Below are positions 17,255 to 25,847 of a stretch of DNA of 64,000 bases, in pieces. Source of the stretch: JBBROS01 sp965213855 (GTDB lineage Bacteria > Pseudomonadota > Alphaproteobacteria > Acetobacterales > Acetobacteraceae); contig CBDCAA010000008.1 in NCBI GenBank assembly GCA_965213855.1, positions 1,674,001 through 1,738,000 on the forward strand, in the 5' to 3' direction. A program made the position numbers and the translations under genes. Under the pieces are notes generated by a model. It was not told where the DNA came from, did no database searches, and saw nothing but the letters and a program-made list of their open reading frames with translations. Positions within the stretch are counted from its first letter, which is position 1; every line of letters starts with the position of its first letter.

Positions 17255-18451
17255 TCACGCGCGCGGCTTGGTCCGCAATGCCTTGTCGCCCTCGAGGTCC
17301 TCGGCATGGGCCGGGACGACGCGGCCGTCCTTCACTTCACCGAACACCGGGATGTTGGCGCTGATCGCCTCATGGTCTGTCTTGCTGAACGGATGGTCGT
17401 ACGTGGTGACAACGCCTTCGACCTTCGTGTTGAGGTTCTCCAGCGCGTCCTTGATCTTGCGCCCGTCGGTGCTGCCAGCCTGCTTGATGGCGGCGGCGAG
17501 CAGATAGACGCTGTCATAGCCCTGGGCGGCGGATACCGGGGAGGGCATCCGGTCCGTCTTGTAGGCGTCCTGGTAGGCCTTGATGAAGGCGGCGCGCTTC
17601 GGCGTGGTCGGCATCTGGACGAAGGTCTGCGGCATCACGGCACCATTGCCATTGGCGGCAGCGGTGTCGATGAACGTCGCCATGCTGAGCGTCCAGCTAC
17701 CGACCAAGGGCACCTTCCAGCCAAGCTTCGCCTGCCCGTTGGCGATCTGGGCCAGTTCGGGGCCGATGCCGTAGGTGAGGATGACGTCGGCGCCGGCGGC
17801 CTTGGCGCGCAGGAGCTGGGCGGTCATGTCGGTGTCGCCGATGTTGAACTTCTCCTCGGCTACCGGCTTGACGTCCTTCGCGGTGAGCGCCTTCTCGAGG
17901 TCCTCGCGGCCCAGCTGGCCGTAGTTGGTGCTGTCGGCGAGGATAGCGGGGGCCTTGAAGCCGCGGCGGGCGATCGCTTCCTCGACGATCATCGGCGCCT
18001 GGATGTTGTCGGGGGCAGCGGTGCGGAAGACGAAGTTGTTCCGCTCCTTGGCGAATTGCTGGGAGATGACGGAGCCGGTGGCGACGTTGTTGATGACCGG
18101 GATCTCGGCCTCTTGATAGAAGCGCTGCGATGCCAGGGCGACGCCGGTGTTGATGAAGCCGAGGTCGGCGACGACGTTCTCCTTGTTGATCAGCTCCTGC
18201 GCGATCTGGACGCCGAGCTCGTTGCGGGCCTCGTCATCGCGCTCGACGGCCAGCAGGGGGCGTCCGAGCACGCCGCCGGCCTTGTTGATCTCGTCGACGG
18301 CGAGCTTGACGCCGTCGCGCATCGACACGCCCATGCTGGACGAGCCGCCGGTGAACGGGCCCGAGACGCCGATCTTGATCGGGTCGGCCGCGTATGCGGC
18401 GGGGACGAACAGGACAGCCGCCGCGGCGGCCGCGAGCAGGATTTGGCGCAT
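17255..18451 (-). CDS. livK: Periplasmic branched-chain amino-acid binding protein
   Basis: 398 residues. A signal peptide (residues 1-22, ending AAYAADPIKIG) precedes a type-I periplasmic binding fold: GVSGPFTGGSSSMGVSMRDG, VKLAVDEINKAGGVLGRPL, and QIAQELINKENVVADLGFIN. It supplies the liv permease downstream. The ligand may be leucine-type amino acids, amides or aromatic acids; this family is broad. GGAGG lies upstream of ATG 18451, which begins a clean signal peptide. It is divergent from the SCO gene. Confidence 0.92.
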   Translation of the reverse strand: MRQILLAAAAAAVLFVPAAYAADPIKIGVSGPFTGGSSSMGVSMRDGVKLAVDEINKAGGVLGRPLLAVERDDEARNELGVQIAQELINKENVVADLGFINTGVALASQRFYQEAEIPVINNVATGSVISQQFAKERNNFVFRTAAPDNIQAPMIVEEAIARRGFKAPAILADSTNYGQLGREDLEKALTAKDVKPVAEEKFNIGDTDMTAQLLRAKAAGADVILTYGIGPELAQIANGQAKLGWKVPLVGSWTLSMATFIDTAAANGNGAVMPQTFVQMPTTPKRAAFIKAYQDAYKTDRMPSPVSAAQGYDSVYLLAAAIKQAGSTDGRKIKDALENLNTKVEGVVTTYDHPFSKTDHEAISANIPVFGEVKDGRVVPAHAEDLEGDKALRTKPRA

Positions 18452-18584
18452 GAGATCGACGTCCTCCGTGGTGCGCGTATGGCGCATGGCCCTATTCAGG
18501 ATTGACGCGTCTATAACATGCGGCTGCGGCGCGTCGATAGCCGGTGGCAGGCGCGCGACGGTCTTCTTTCGTTAGACTGGCCTT

Positions 18585-18613
18585 TTGACGGCGCTGTTGC
18601 GGCTGCCTATTAA
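18585..18613 (+). promoter_or_regulatory. Sigma70-like promoter of the SCO gene
   Basis: TTGACG (18585-18590) and TATTAA (18608-18613) are separated by 17 bp, close to the housekeeping consensus. Transcription would start near 18620, downstream of a candidate TTG start at 18614 but upstream of ATG 18638, so the promoter supports the ATG. Confidence 0.6.
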
Positions 18614-18637
18614 TTGGACCATGACGAAAGCCAACGC

Positions 18638-19219
18638 ATGCTGACCCGGCGACAAGCGGTTCTCCTCGCCCCCGCCGCTGTTCTTGGGGCCGCGATCGCT
18701 GGTGCCATCACCTATGCGCGGATGCGGCCCGGCGAGGCCGCGATCCCGATCGGCGGCCCGTTCCAGTTGATCGACGGAAATGGCCGGACCGTCTCCGACC
18801 AGGACTTCCGCGGCAAGTGGATGCTCGTCTACTTCGGCTACACGCACTGCCCCGACGCCTGCCCGACCGCGCTGCAGGACATGGCGAACGCCATCGATGA
18901 GCTTGGGGCGCAGAAGAAGGACGTGGCCGTGCTGTTCATCACGATCGACCCGGAGCGAGACACGCCGGCGGTGATGAAGGACTACGTGGCGGCGTTCGAT
19001 GCGAACATCGTCCCGCTCTCGGGCAGCCCTGAGGCCGTCGGGCGGGCCGCGAAGGCCTATCGGGTCTACTATGCCAAGCACCCGACCAAGGATGGCGGCT
19101 ACGACATGGACCATAGCAGCATCATCTACGTGATGGACCCGCGCGGCCGGTTCGTGGCGAATTTCACGCATGAGAGCACGCCCGGCCAGATCGCGGCCAA
19201 GCTCAAGACGCTCGTGTGA
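18638..19219 (+). CDS. SCO1/SenC/PrrC family copper chaperone
   Basis: 193 residues. One N-terminal membrane anchor (residues 8-27) holds a periplasmic thioredoxin-fold domain. Copper ligands are visible: the CPDACP motif (Cys71 and Cys75) and His159 in DMDHSS. SCO proteins help build the CuA centre of cytochrome c oxidase or keep its thiols reduced. FITIDPERDTP is the usual family block. The TTG at 18614 would add 8 residues, but the promoter argues for ATG 18638. Its TGA overlaps the next gene's ATG. Confidence 0.93.
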   Translation: MLTRRQAVLLAPAAVLGAAIAGAITYARMRPGEAAIPIGGPFQLIDGNGRTVSDQDFRGKWMLVYFGYTHCPDACPTALQDMANAIDELGAQKKDVAVLFITIDPERDTPAVMKDYVAAFDANIVPLSGSPEAVGRAAKAYRVYYAKHPTKDGGYDMDHSSIIYVMDPRGRFVANFTHESTPGQIAAKLKTLV

Positions 19220-19686
19220 TGCGGGCGCTTGCCTTCGCCTGCCTTGCGGCGAGCATGTTCCTGCCGGGTCAGGCGCGGGCGGACGGGCATGGCGTGACGG
19301 TTCAGAACGGCACCAACGAGACGATCCGCTCGATCCAGATCTCCCCAAGCCCCGGCTCGGGCGAGAACCGGTTGCGGTCGCAACTGCCGCCCGGGGCCAG
19401 TGGGCGGATCGGCTACAGCACCGGCTGCCAGGCCAACGTGCGGATCGGGTTCGAGAGCGGGCGGACCGAGGACCACCCGGACGTGGACACCTGTTCCGAA
19501 CCGCGGGTGATCGCCGGTACGGCCGGCGTCGCCGGACCGACGGGCGCGCCGGCCGCCGGCGCCGGGTCGACCCGGACGCCGGCCGTGAAGCCGGTATCAG
19601 CGAGCGCGGTGAAGCTTGCCCCTGCGCCCGTGGTGCCGCCATGGACGGGGAGGAGCATCACGAAGCGGTTCGGCGGCATGGAATAG
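19219..19686 (+). CDS. Secreted hypothetical protein
   Basis: 155 residues with a signal peptide (residues 1-21, ending ARADG). The mature N-terminal half (VTVQNGTNETIRSIQISPSP, then two cysteines in STGCQANVRIGFESG and VDTCSEP) may be a small beta-sandwich with a disulphide. The rest is Ala/Pro/Gly/Thr-rich and probably disordered. The ATG overlaps the SCO stop (TGATG), suggesting co-expression with the copper chaperone. The pairing gives no proven function. Converges with the TPR gene. Confidence 0.72.
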   Translation: MRALAFACLAASMFLPGQARADGHGVTVQNGTNETIRSIQISPSPGSGENRLRSQLPPGASGRIGYSTGCQANVRIGFESGRTEDHPDVDTCSEPRVIAGTAGVAGPTGAPAAGAGSTRTPAVKPVSASAVKLAPAPVVPPWTGRSITKRFGGME

Positions 19687-19709
19687 CGGCTGACGCAGCG
19701 TGGCCGGGC

Positions 19710-20303
19710 TCAAGCGTCCTCGCCAAACGCGCGTCGCTTCAGATCGCGGAGGCGGTCCTGGCCGCCAGGAGTGCGCGGGTCAAAATCAAGAAGCTTCTGC
19801 CAGGCGGACAGGGCGGCGTGCCAGTCGCCACGGGCTTCGGCGATGCGCGACAGGTCTTGCCAGGCGGGGAAGTCGCGCGGCTCGCGTTTGATGACCTCTT
19901 GCAGGTCGCGGACGGCGCCGACCGGGTCGCCCATGTGCAGCCGGGCGCTGGCGCGCCCGCGCCACGCGTCGAGTAGGTTCGGGTCGAGGTCGAGCGCGGC
20001 GTCGTAGCTGTCATACGACTCGCTCGTTGCGCCCTCGGAGAGCTCGCGCAGGCCGCGATTGAGCAGCAGCTTGATGGCCGGGCTGGCGGCGTCGGTCCAG
20101 AGCGTGCGCAACTGGCCTTCGATCGCAGCAGCGGCGTCTTCGGTGGGGGCGGCCTTGAGCTGGTCGAGCAGCGGGCCGGGCTTTGCGGCGGTGGGCGCGG
20201 GCGCGGCGAGGGTGGGAGCGGCCGGGGCCGGCTTGGCGGGCGGCGTCTGGGCAGACGCGGGCGCGGTGACGAGGAGGGCGGCCAGGAGAGCGGCGCGCCT
20301 CAC
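19710..20303 (-). CDS. Periplasmic TPR protein
   Basis: 197 residues. Signal peptide (1-18, ending ASAQ), a Pro/Ala-rich linker to about 43, then two to three TPR units (LLNRGLRELSEGATSESYDS; LLDAWRGRASARLHMGDPVG; FPAWQDLSRIAEARGDWHAA). GTG 20303 overlaps the glcF stop as GTGA, making it the last gene of the glycolate oxidase operon. Its role there is unknown; it may be a passenger. Confidence 0.82.
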   Translation of the reverse strand: MRRAALLAALLVTAPASAQTPPAKPAPAAPTLAAPAPTAAKPGPLLDQLKAAPTEDAAAAIEGQLRTLWTDAASPAIKLLLNRGLRELSEGATSESYDSYDAALDLDPNLLDAWRGRASARLHMGDPVGAVRDLQEVIKREPRDFPAWQDLSRIAEARGDWHAALSAWQKLLDFDPRTPGGQDRLRDLKRRAFGEDA

Positions 20304-21616
20304 GCGACCACCGGTGCCGGGAGCCCGGCGGGCGCCGGGCCGCCGGCCATCCAGTCCAGAAGCTGGACGGTGTGGATGACGGGGATGTCGCCCGCGAGCT
20401 GGGTGATGCAGCCGATGTTGCCGGCGGCGATCAGGTCCGGGCGGGTGCGGTCGATGTTCTCCAGCTTGCGCGCGCGGAGGCGGCCGGCGATCTCGGGCTG
20501 GACCAGGTTGTAGACGCCGGCCGAGCCGCAGCAGAGATGGCCCTCGGCCGGTTCGGCCACGGTGAACCCGGCCTTGCGCAGCAGCGCCTTCGGCGTATCC
20601 AGCACGCGCTGGCCGTGCTGCAGGCTGCAGGCGGCGTGGTAGGTGACGCGAAGGTTTGGCGCGGGCCGGGTCGGTGCGTAATCGATTGTGGCGAGGTATT
20701 CAGAGATGTCCTTGGCGAGCGCCGAGACCGTTTCGGCGCGGGACTTCCAGGGCTCCGGCTCGGTGCGGAACATGAAGCCGTAGTCCTTGATGGTGGTGCC
20801 GCAGCCGGAGGTGTTGATGAGGATGGCGTCGAGCCCGGCGCCCTCGATCTCCCGCGTCCAGCCGGCGATGTTGTTGCGGGCGGTCTGCATCGCCGCGTCG
20901 TGGCGGCCCATATGGTGGGTCAGCGCGCCGCAGCAGCCGACGCCCGAGGCGACGACCACTTCGATGCCGCTGCGGGTGAGAAGGCGGATGGTGGCTTCGT
21001 TAATGGCCGGGTCGAGCACGGTCTGGGCGCAGCCGACCAGCAACGCAACGCGGCCGCGGCGCTTGCCGATGGCGGGGTGGACCTGCGGGCGGGCGCTGTC
21101 GCCGGCTGGGGGCAGGCGGCCGGGGGCGAGGTCGAGCATGGCGCGCAGTCGGAGGGCGAGGGTTCCGGTGCGCGGCAGCAGGTTGCGGAACGGGCGGGCG
21201 ACGCGCGCACCGGCGACGGCGAGGCGGAACAGGCGCGGCCGTGGCAGCACGAGGGCCAATACGTTGCGGAGCATGCGCTCGGTGAACGGGCGCTTGTAGG
21301 TGTCCTCGATGTAGTGCCGGGCGTGGTCGACCAGGTGCATGTAGTTCACGCCCGAGGGGCACGTGCTCATGCAACTGAGGCAGGAGAGGCAGCGGTCGAC
21401 GTGGCGGACGACCTCCTCGGTCGCGGGGCGGCCGCTCTCGAGCATGTCCTTGATGAGGTAGATGCGGCCGCGCGGGCTGTCGAGTTCGTCGCCGAGCAGG
21501 ACGAAGGTCGGGCAGGTGGCGGTGCAGAAGCCGCAGTGCACGCAGGTCCGCAGCACCTGGTTGCTGCTGGCGATGTCGGGGTCTTGCAGCTGGAGTTCGG
21601 TGAAGGTGGTCTGCAC
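20300..21616 (-). CDS. glcF: Glycolate oxidase iron-sulfur subunit
   Basis: 438 residues. Two ferredoxin-type clusters are visible: CVHCGFCTATCP (Cys25, 28, 31, 35) and CLSCLSCMSTCP (Cys76, 79, 82, 86). Two CCG-type domains follow (GVGCCGALTHHMG and EGHLCCGSAGVYN). GlcF passes electrons from the flavin subunits GlcD and GlcE to the quinone pool when glycolate is oxidised to glyoxylate. The length is normal. It starts 6 bp after the glcE stop. Confidence 0.96.
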   Translation of the reverse strand: MQTTFTELQLQDPDIASSNQVLRTCVHCGFCTATCPTFVLLGDELDSPRGRIYLIKDMLESGRPATEEVVRHVDRCLSCLSCMSTCPSGVNYMHLVDHARHYIEDTYKRPFTERMLRNVLALVLPRPRLFRLAVAGARVARPFRNLLPRTGTLALRLRAMLDLAPGRLPPAGDSARPQVHPAIGKRRGRVALLVGCAQTVLDPAINEATIRLLTRSGIEVVVASGVGCCGALTHHMGRHDAAMQTARNNIAGWTREIEGAGLDAILINTSGCGTTIKDYGFMFRTEPEPWKSRAETVSALAKDISEYLATIDYAPTRPAPNLRVTYHAACSLQHGQRVLDTPKALLRKAGFTVAEPAEGHLCCGSAGVYNLVQPEIAGRLRARKLENIDRTRPDLIAAGNIGCITQLAGDIPVIHTVQLLDWMAGGPAPAGLPAPVVA

Positions 21617-21622
21617 GGCGAG

Positions 21623-22865
21623 CTATATCCCTGCGACGAGTCGGCCGGGGTTGAGGATGCCGTGCGGGTCCATCGCCGCCTTGACCCGGCGGGCGATGCG
21701 GGCGAGCGGCTCGGGCTCGGGCGGGACGACGGCGACGGCGGCGCGCATGCTCTCGGGGCCGCGGAGCACGGTCCAGATGCCGCCGGCCATGGTGGCGGCG
21801 GTGGTGACCGCGTCGTGCAAGGCCGGTGCGCCGGCGACCCAGGCGAGGCCGCCGCCCCAGTCGAGGAAGCCGCGGGCGCCGGCCTGTTCGACCGCGGCAA
21901 GCACGGCGGGTCCGGAGGAGGGCCGGACGGAGAGGCGCCAGACGGCGTCGCCCGGCCGGGCTTCGAGCGGGACGGCGTCGCGCACGGCGGCCCACGCCTG
22001 CAAGGATAGCTCGTGCGCGAGCCGGGTTGCGGCGGCAAAGGGCGCGAGGAGGGCGACAAGCCTGTCCAGCCGGTAGTCGACGCTTGGGGCGAAATCCTCG
22101 ATGCGGACCAGCGCGAGCGGGCCGTGGCCGGCCAAGCACGGGGACGCGGGCGGCCGCGTCTGCCGGCAACCAGGCCGCGCCGGAGACGCCGTAGGGCGAG
22201 CCGAGGGCGGCCGAGAGCGCAGCGACGCCGCGGGTCGGGTCGAGGCCGGAGAGGACGAGGCTGCCGGTGCGTTCGGCGATCGGCAGGACCTTCAGCGTGA
22301 CCTCGGTGATGACACCGAGCGTGCCGTGGCTGCCGGTGAGCAGCTTGCACAGGTCGAGGCCGGTGACGTTCTTGAGCACCCGCCCGCCGGAGCGGATCAG
22401 CTCGGCGGCGCCGTTAATGGCGCGGACGCCCATGACATGGTCGCGCATGGCGCCCCAGGCGACCCGGCGCGGGCCGGACAGGTTGGTTGCCACCACGCCG
22501 CCCAGCGTCTGCGGGCCCTCGGTCCCGAGCAGCGCGGAGAGGTCGGGCGGCTCGGCGATCAGCCCCTGCCCGCCCCCGGCCAAGATCGCCTCGAGTTCCG
22601 GGAGGGTGGTCCCGGCGCGGGCGGAGACGATGAGCTCCTGCGGCGCATGCAGCGTGATGCCGGTCAGTGCGCGGGTGGACAGGCTGCGGGCGGCCTGGAC
22701 CGGGCGGAGCATTCCGCGCTTGGTGCCGCGCCCTTCGATGAGCAGGGGGGAGCGCTGGGCGCCGGCGTCGCGGACGATGTCGATGACCCCGGCCTCATCA
22801 ACCGGCGCGTCGACCGAGGGCTGCGCGTCCGCGGCTCCGGCGACCAGAACGAGGTCAGGCGGCAA
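21623..22865 (-). pseudogene. glcE: Glycolate oxidase FAD-binding subunit, one-base frameshift
   Basis: Two adjoining frames together give a full GlcE. Residues up to AARVPVL are read from TTG 22865 (FAD-binding PCMH blocks LSTRALTGITLHAPQELIVS and LGGVVATNLSGPRRVAWGAM). The remainder, from AGHGPLALVRIEDF to the end (AAMDPHGILNPGRL), is read in another frame. Removing one T from GTGCTTGGCC (plus-strand A at 22134 or 22135) restores V-L-A-G-H-G-P, the expected continuity. As the sequence stands, the protein would be disrupted. It is either a real mutation or a sequencing or assembly error. The start overlaps the glcD end by 11 bp and lacks a clear ribosome-binding site. Confidence 0.85.
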
Positions 22866-24216
22866 GGTGGGTCGGGCCCGACGCGTGCTGTCCGGGTGCC
22901 GGGTCGAGGAGGGGGAAGACCTTGCTCGGGTTGAGCAGCCAGTCCGGGTCGAAGGCGGACTTGATGCGGCGCTGCTGGTCGAGCTCGATCGCGGTGAACT
23001 GCACCGGCATCAGGTCGCGCTTCTCGACGCCGACGCCGTGCTCGCCGGTGAGGCAACCGCCGACCTCGACGCAGAGCTTGAGGATGTCGGCGCCGAACGC
23101 CTCCGCGTTTTCGAACGAACCGGCGAGGTTGGCGTCGAACATGATCAACGGGTGCAGGTTGCCGTCGCCGGCGTGGAAGATGTTGGCGACCTTGAGGCCA
23201 TACTGCTCGCTCATCTCGGTGATGCGGCGGAGCACATGCGGCAGTTGCCCGGTGGGGATGGTGCCGTCCATGCACAGATAGTCCGGGCTGATGCGGCCGA
23301 CGGCCCCGAAGGCGCCCTTGCGGCCCTTCCAGATCGCGACGCTTTCTTCGGCGGTCTGGCTGACCCGCATGCTGAGTGGCGCGAACGGCCGGCAGAGGTC
23401 GCTGATCTTGTCGAGCATCCAGTCCTGCTCGGCAACGCTGCCTTCGACCTCGATGATCAGCAACGCTTCGGCATCGAGCGGGTAGCCGGCATGGGCGAAG
23501 GCTTCGCAGGCGTGGATGGCGAGCTTGTCCATGTATTCGAGAGCGACCGGGATGATGCCGGACGCGATGATGGCGTCGACGGCGCGGCCGGCGGTCTCGT
23601 TCGCGTCGAAGGCGACGAGCATGGCGCGGGCGCCCTCGGGGCTGCGCAGGATGCGGACCGTGACTTCGGACACCATCGCCAGCATGCCCTCGCTGCCCGT
23701 CAGCAGGCCGAGCCAGTCGTAGCTGGCCGCGTCGAGATGCTGGCCGCCGATGTCGATGATCTCGCCCTCGATCGTGACGATGCGCAAGCCGAGCAGGTTG
23801 TTGGCGGTGACGCCGTATTTGAGGCAGTGGGCGCCACCGGAGTTCATGCCGACGTTGCCGCCGATCATGCAGGCGAGCTGGCTGCTCGGGTCGGGCGCAT
23901 AGAAGAAGCCCTCGCCGGCGACGGCCTGGGTGATGCCGATGTTGGTGACGCCGGCCTGGACGGTTGCGAAGCGGTCGGCGTAGTCGATCTCGAGGATGCG
24001 GTTCATCCGCATCATGCCGACGACGACGCTGTCTTCCATTGGCAGGGCGCCGCCGGAGAGGCTCGTGCCGGCGCCACGGGGAATGACGCGGACACCGTTG
24101 CGGTGCAGGAAGCGGAGGACGGCGGCGAGCTGCTCGGTGGTCTCGGGCAGGGCGACGGCGAGCGGCGTCTGACGGAACGCGGGAAGGCCGTCCGTCTCAT
24201 ACGGCTTGAGGCGCAA
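22855..24216 (-). CDS. glcD: Glycolate oxidase subunit GlcD, N-terminus apparently frameshifted
   Basis: The open frame from TTG 24216 encodes 453 residues of an FAD-linked oxidase. It contains the PCMH blocks VRVIPRGAGTSLSGGALPME and MIGGNVGMNSGGAHCLKYG, and the C-terminal GGCLTGEHGVGVEKRD and LNPSKVFP. GlcD is the glycolate-oxidising subunit. About 35 N-terminal residues are missing. They are found in another frame starting at ATG 24320 (MIAQPPSKPDVMARRDEIVA), preceded by a good GAGAGGAA ribosome-binding site. Adding one base near 24257-24260, making GCCGGCTG into GCCGGGCTG, joins the two frames as A-G-L-R-S-I-L. The intended gene is therefore probably 22855-24320. Confidence 0.9.
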   Translation of the reverse strand: MRLKPYETDGLPAFRQTPLAVALPETTEQLAAVLRFLHRNGVRVIPRGAGTSLSGGALPMEDSVVVGMMRMNRILEIDYADRFATVQAGVTNIGITQAVAGEGFFYAPDPSSQLACMIGGNVGMNSGGAHCLKYGVTANNLLGLRIVTIEGEIIDIGGQHLDAASYDWLGLLTGSEGMLAMVSEVTVRILRSPEGARAMLVAFDANETAGRAVDAIIASGIIPVALEYMDKLAIHACEAFAHAGYPLDAEALLIIEVEGSVAEQDWMLDKISDLCRPFAPLSMRVSQTAEESVAIWKGRKGAFGAVGRISPDYLCMDGTIPTGQLPHVLRRITEMSEQYGLKVANIFHAGDGNLHPLIMFDANLAGSFENAEAFGADILKLCVEVGGCLTGEHGVGVEKRDLMPVQFTAIELDQQRRIKSAFDPDWLLNPSKVFPLLDPAPGQHASGPTHLAA

Positions 24217-24410
24217 GGGCTCAGCGATGACCCCGCTTGCCGGCAGGATGGACCGCAGCCGGCGACGATCTCGTCACGACGGGCCATCACGTCGGGCTTG
24301 GACGGCGGTTGCGCGATCATCGGGCGTTCCTCTCGCTTCTGTCAGCAAGATGGAACCGGTTTACCGACGCGGCAAGGCCGCTCCCGTTCCGCGCGGCCGA
24401 ACGTCGACGC

Positions 24411-24536
24411 TCAGCCCTGGCGAGCCTTCATCCGCGGATTCTTCTTGTTGATCACATAGACGCGGCCATGGCGGCGCACGACGCGGCAGTTCTTGTCGCG
24501 GAGCTTGGCCGACTTCAGGCTGTTGCGGATCTTCAT
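24411..24536 (-). CDS. rpmJ: 50S ribosomal protein L36
   Basis: 41 residues, beginning MKIRNSLKSAKLRDKNCRVV and ending NPRMKARQG. This is the L36 form lacking the usual three-Cys/one-His zinc ribbon (only one Cys remains), as in alphaproteobacteria. It is the shortest gene in the window. It is monocistronic, between the glc operon and the cupin gene. Confidence 0.96.
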   Translation of the reverse strand: MKIRNSLKSAKLRDKNCRVVRRHGRVYVINKKNPRMKARQG

Positions 24537-24602
24537 CTTCAAACCTTGCGGCCGTGGGCCGGTTGCGTGCGGAGCGGGTTGCTACCCAGCGTGCCAGGCA
24601 CT

Positions 24603-24630
24603 GTCAAGATGTCGGGGTCAAGATGTCGGG
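24603..24630. repeat. Perfect tandem 14-bp duplication
   Basis: GTCAAGATGTCGGG occurs twice head to tail with no mismatch, between the rpmJ start and the end of the cupin gene. It may be replication slippage in a non-coding stretch. No regulatory meaning is evident. Confidence 0.8.
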
Positions 24631-24644
24631 CCGACGCGGGGCCG

Positions 24645-24983
24645 TCAGCTGAACTCGGTCAGCACGTACCGCACCGTCTCCGTTCCTGACACGCTTGGCT
24701 GATGACGGTGCTCTGGGCCGGCCGGGATATGGAGCATGTCGCCGGGCCCAGCCTCGACCGTGTGGGTGTCGAAACGGTAGCGGATGCGGCCAGACAGGAC
24801 GAAGATGCTGTGGCCGGTCTCGCACCAATGCGGCTCAACGGGACCGCCCGGTGGGTCGGGCGCGCGCTCCTGGTAGCGGAGGGCGATCCCGAACGGCGAG
24901 ACGGCTTCGCGAACCCTCAGGTCGGGCCCGTGCTCCGCCATGGGGTGGTCGGCGGCTCGAAACAGGTAGGGGCTGTCGGTCAT
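24645..24983 (-). CDS. Cupin-domain protein
   Basis: 112 residues forming a single small beta-barrel. The first cupin motif is visible as PHWCETGHSIFVLSGRIRYR and the second as AGPGDMLHIPAGPEHRH, with candidate metal ligands His and Glu/Cys in the first and two His in the second. Such proteins bind metal and may act as enzymes or sugar sensors; the substrate is unknown. ATG 24983 begins the conserved part. Divergent from the small membrane protein at 25044. Confidence 0.85.
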   Translation of the reverse strand: MTDSPYLFRAADHPMAEHGPDLRVREAVSPFGIALRYQERAPDPPGGPVEPHWCETGHSIFVLSGRIRYRFDTHTVEAGPGDMLHIPAGPEHRHQPSVSGTETVRYVLTEFS

Positions 24984-25043
24984 GCGGCCAAGCTTAGCGG
25001 CGGCCGGGTTGACCGCAACACGCTTTGCGCGGAAGGGACCTGG

Positions 25044-25448
25044 ATGCGCATCCTTGATCCCTGGGCCGCCTTCCTTCTCATGCTGTTCGCCGTCGTGGGG
25101 CTGTGCGGATTGTTCGCGAGCTTTGCGACGAGCATCCCGCTCGAGCGGGGCGTGGCGCGGAGTGCGTTGCTGGATCAGGTGCTGGCCGACTCGGCGGCCC
25201 CGGATGGGCCGGCGCGGCTGGAGCAGTTGCGGCCCCGGCTGGATTCGCTCGCTCCGGCCGTGCTGGACCGTCCGGGACCGATCGAGGACCGGGTGCAGGC
25301 AGCCCGGGCGGTGGTGCGGGACGAGCAACAGCGCGAGGAGACGAGCCTTGCCTACCGCACCCGGCTAATGCTGGGCGTGGTGACGGTCATCGCCGCCGGA
25401 CTCGGGGTGGGGATCCTACAGCTGGCACGGCGCACGACGACGTCGTGA
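25044..25448 (+). CDS. Small membrane protein with two helices and a periplasmic loop
   Basis: 134 residues. A hydrophobic segment at residues 7-28, a soluble, charged, helical middle (about 30-105, Leu/Arg/Asp-rich and possibly coiled coil) and a second hydrophobic segment at about 108-127. This hairpin topology suggests a periplasmic sensor-like loop, but there is no cytoplasmic output domain. GGAAGGG lies 8 bases before the ATG. Not recognised. It converges with yraN with 9 bp between stops. Confidence 0.65.
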   Translation: MRILDPWAAFLLMLFAVVGLCGLFASFATSIPLERGVARSALLDQVLADSAAPDGPARLEQLRPRLDSLAPAVLDRPGPIEDRVQAARAVVRDEQQREETSLAYRTRLMLGVVTVIAAGLGVGILQLARRTTTS

Positions 25449-25457
25449 GCGGTCCCG

Positions 25458-25838
25458 TCAGGCACGAAGAGCATCCTGGACTCGCCTGACGGCGCCTTGC
25501 TGGTCGACGACGAGGAGATCGAAGCGCACTCCGGCCGTACCCCAGTCGGGGTGATCGGCCAAAGCAATCTCCCCGGCGGCAAGCAACCGGGCCTGCTGGC
25601 GTGGCATCAACGCATACACTCCGCCCTCGAGCGTCGGGCGGGATTTCACCTCGACCATCGCCGTGAGCCCGGCGCGATCCACCACGAGATCGATCTCCCC
25701 ACCGGCGTTGCGGAGCCGCCGGGCGAGCACCGACCACCCGTCCCTGGTGAGCGCGGCTTCCGCCTTGGCTTCGGCGTCGACACCGCGGCGTTGCGCAAGG
25801 CGCCCCTTGACCTGTCGTGATCGGGAAATCGCAGACAC
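25458..25838 (-). CDS. yraN: UPF0102 (YraN) family nuclease-like protein
   Basis: 126 residues. The start is GTG 25838. Family blocks: AEAALTRDGWSVLARRLRNA, GGEIDLVV (metal-binding Asp) and VEVKSR (catalytic Glu-x-Lys of the restriction-endonuclease-like fold), then FDLLVV. YraN proteins are predicted Holliday-junction-resolvase-like nucleases without a settled role. It follows dppF on the same strand after 9 bp, in the opposite direction to 25044. Confidence 0.88.
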   Translation of the reverse strand: MSAISRSRQVKGRLAQRRGVDAEAKAEAALTRDGWSVLARRLRNAGGEIDLVVDRAGLTAMVEVKSRPTLEGGVYALMPRQQARLLAAGEIALADHPDWGTAGVRFDLLVVDQQGAVRRVQDALRA

Positions 25839-25847
25839 GGGCAGCCC

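Noticed and set aside
21623..24320. Programmed ribosomal frameshifting in glcD/glcE/dppB
   Set aside because: The sites have no slippery heptamer or a following pseudoknot that I can see; each is a simple one-base run change, so error or decay is more likely.
22267..24459. Very long plus-strand open frame (730 codons) opposite glcD
   Set aside because: It is a shadow of the GC-rich glcD/glcE genes on the other strand: it has Arg/Gly/Ala/Val-rich composition with no recognisable domain, while glcD on the minus strand carries clear family motifs.
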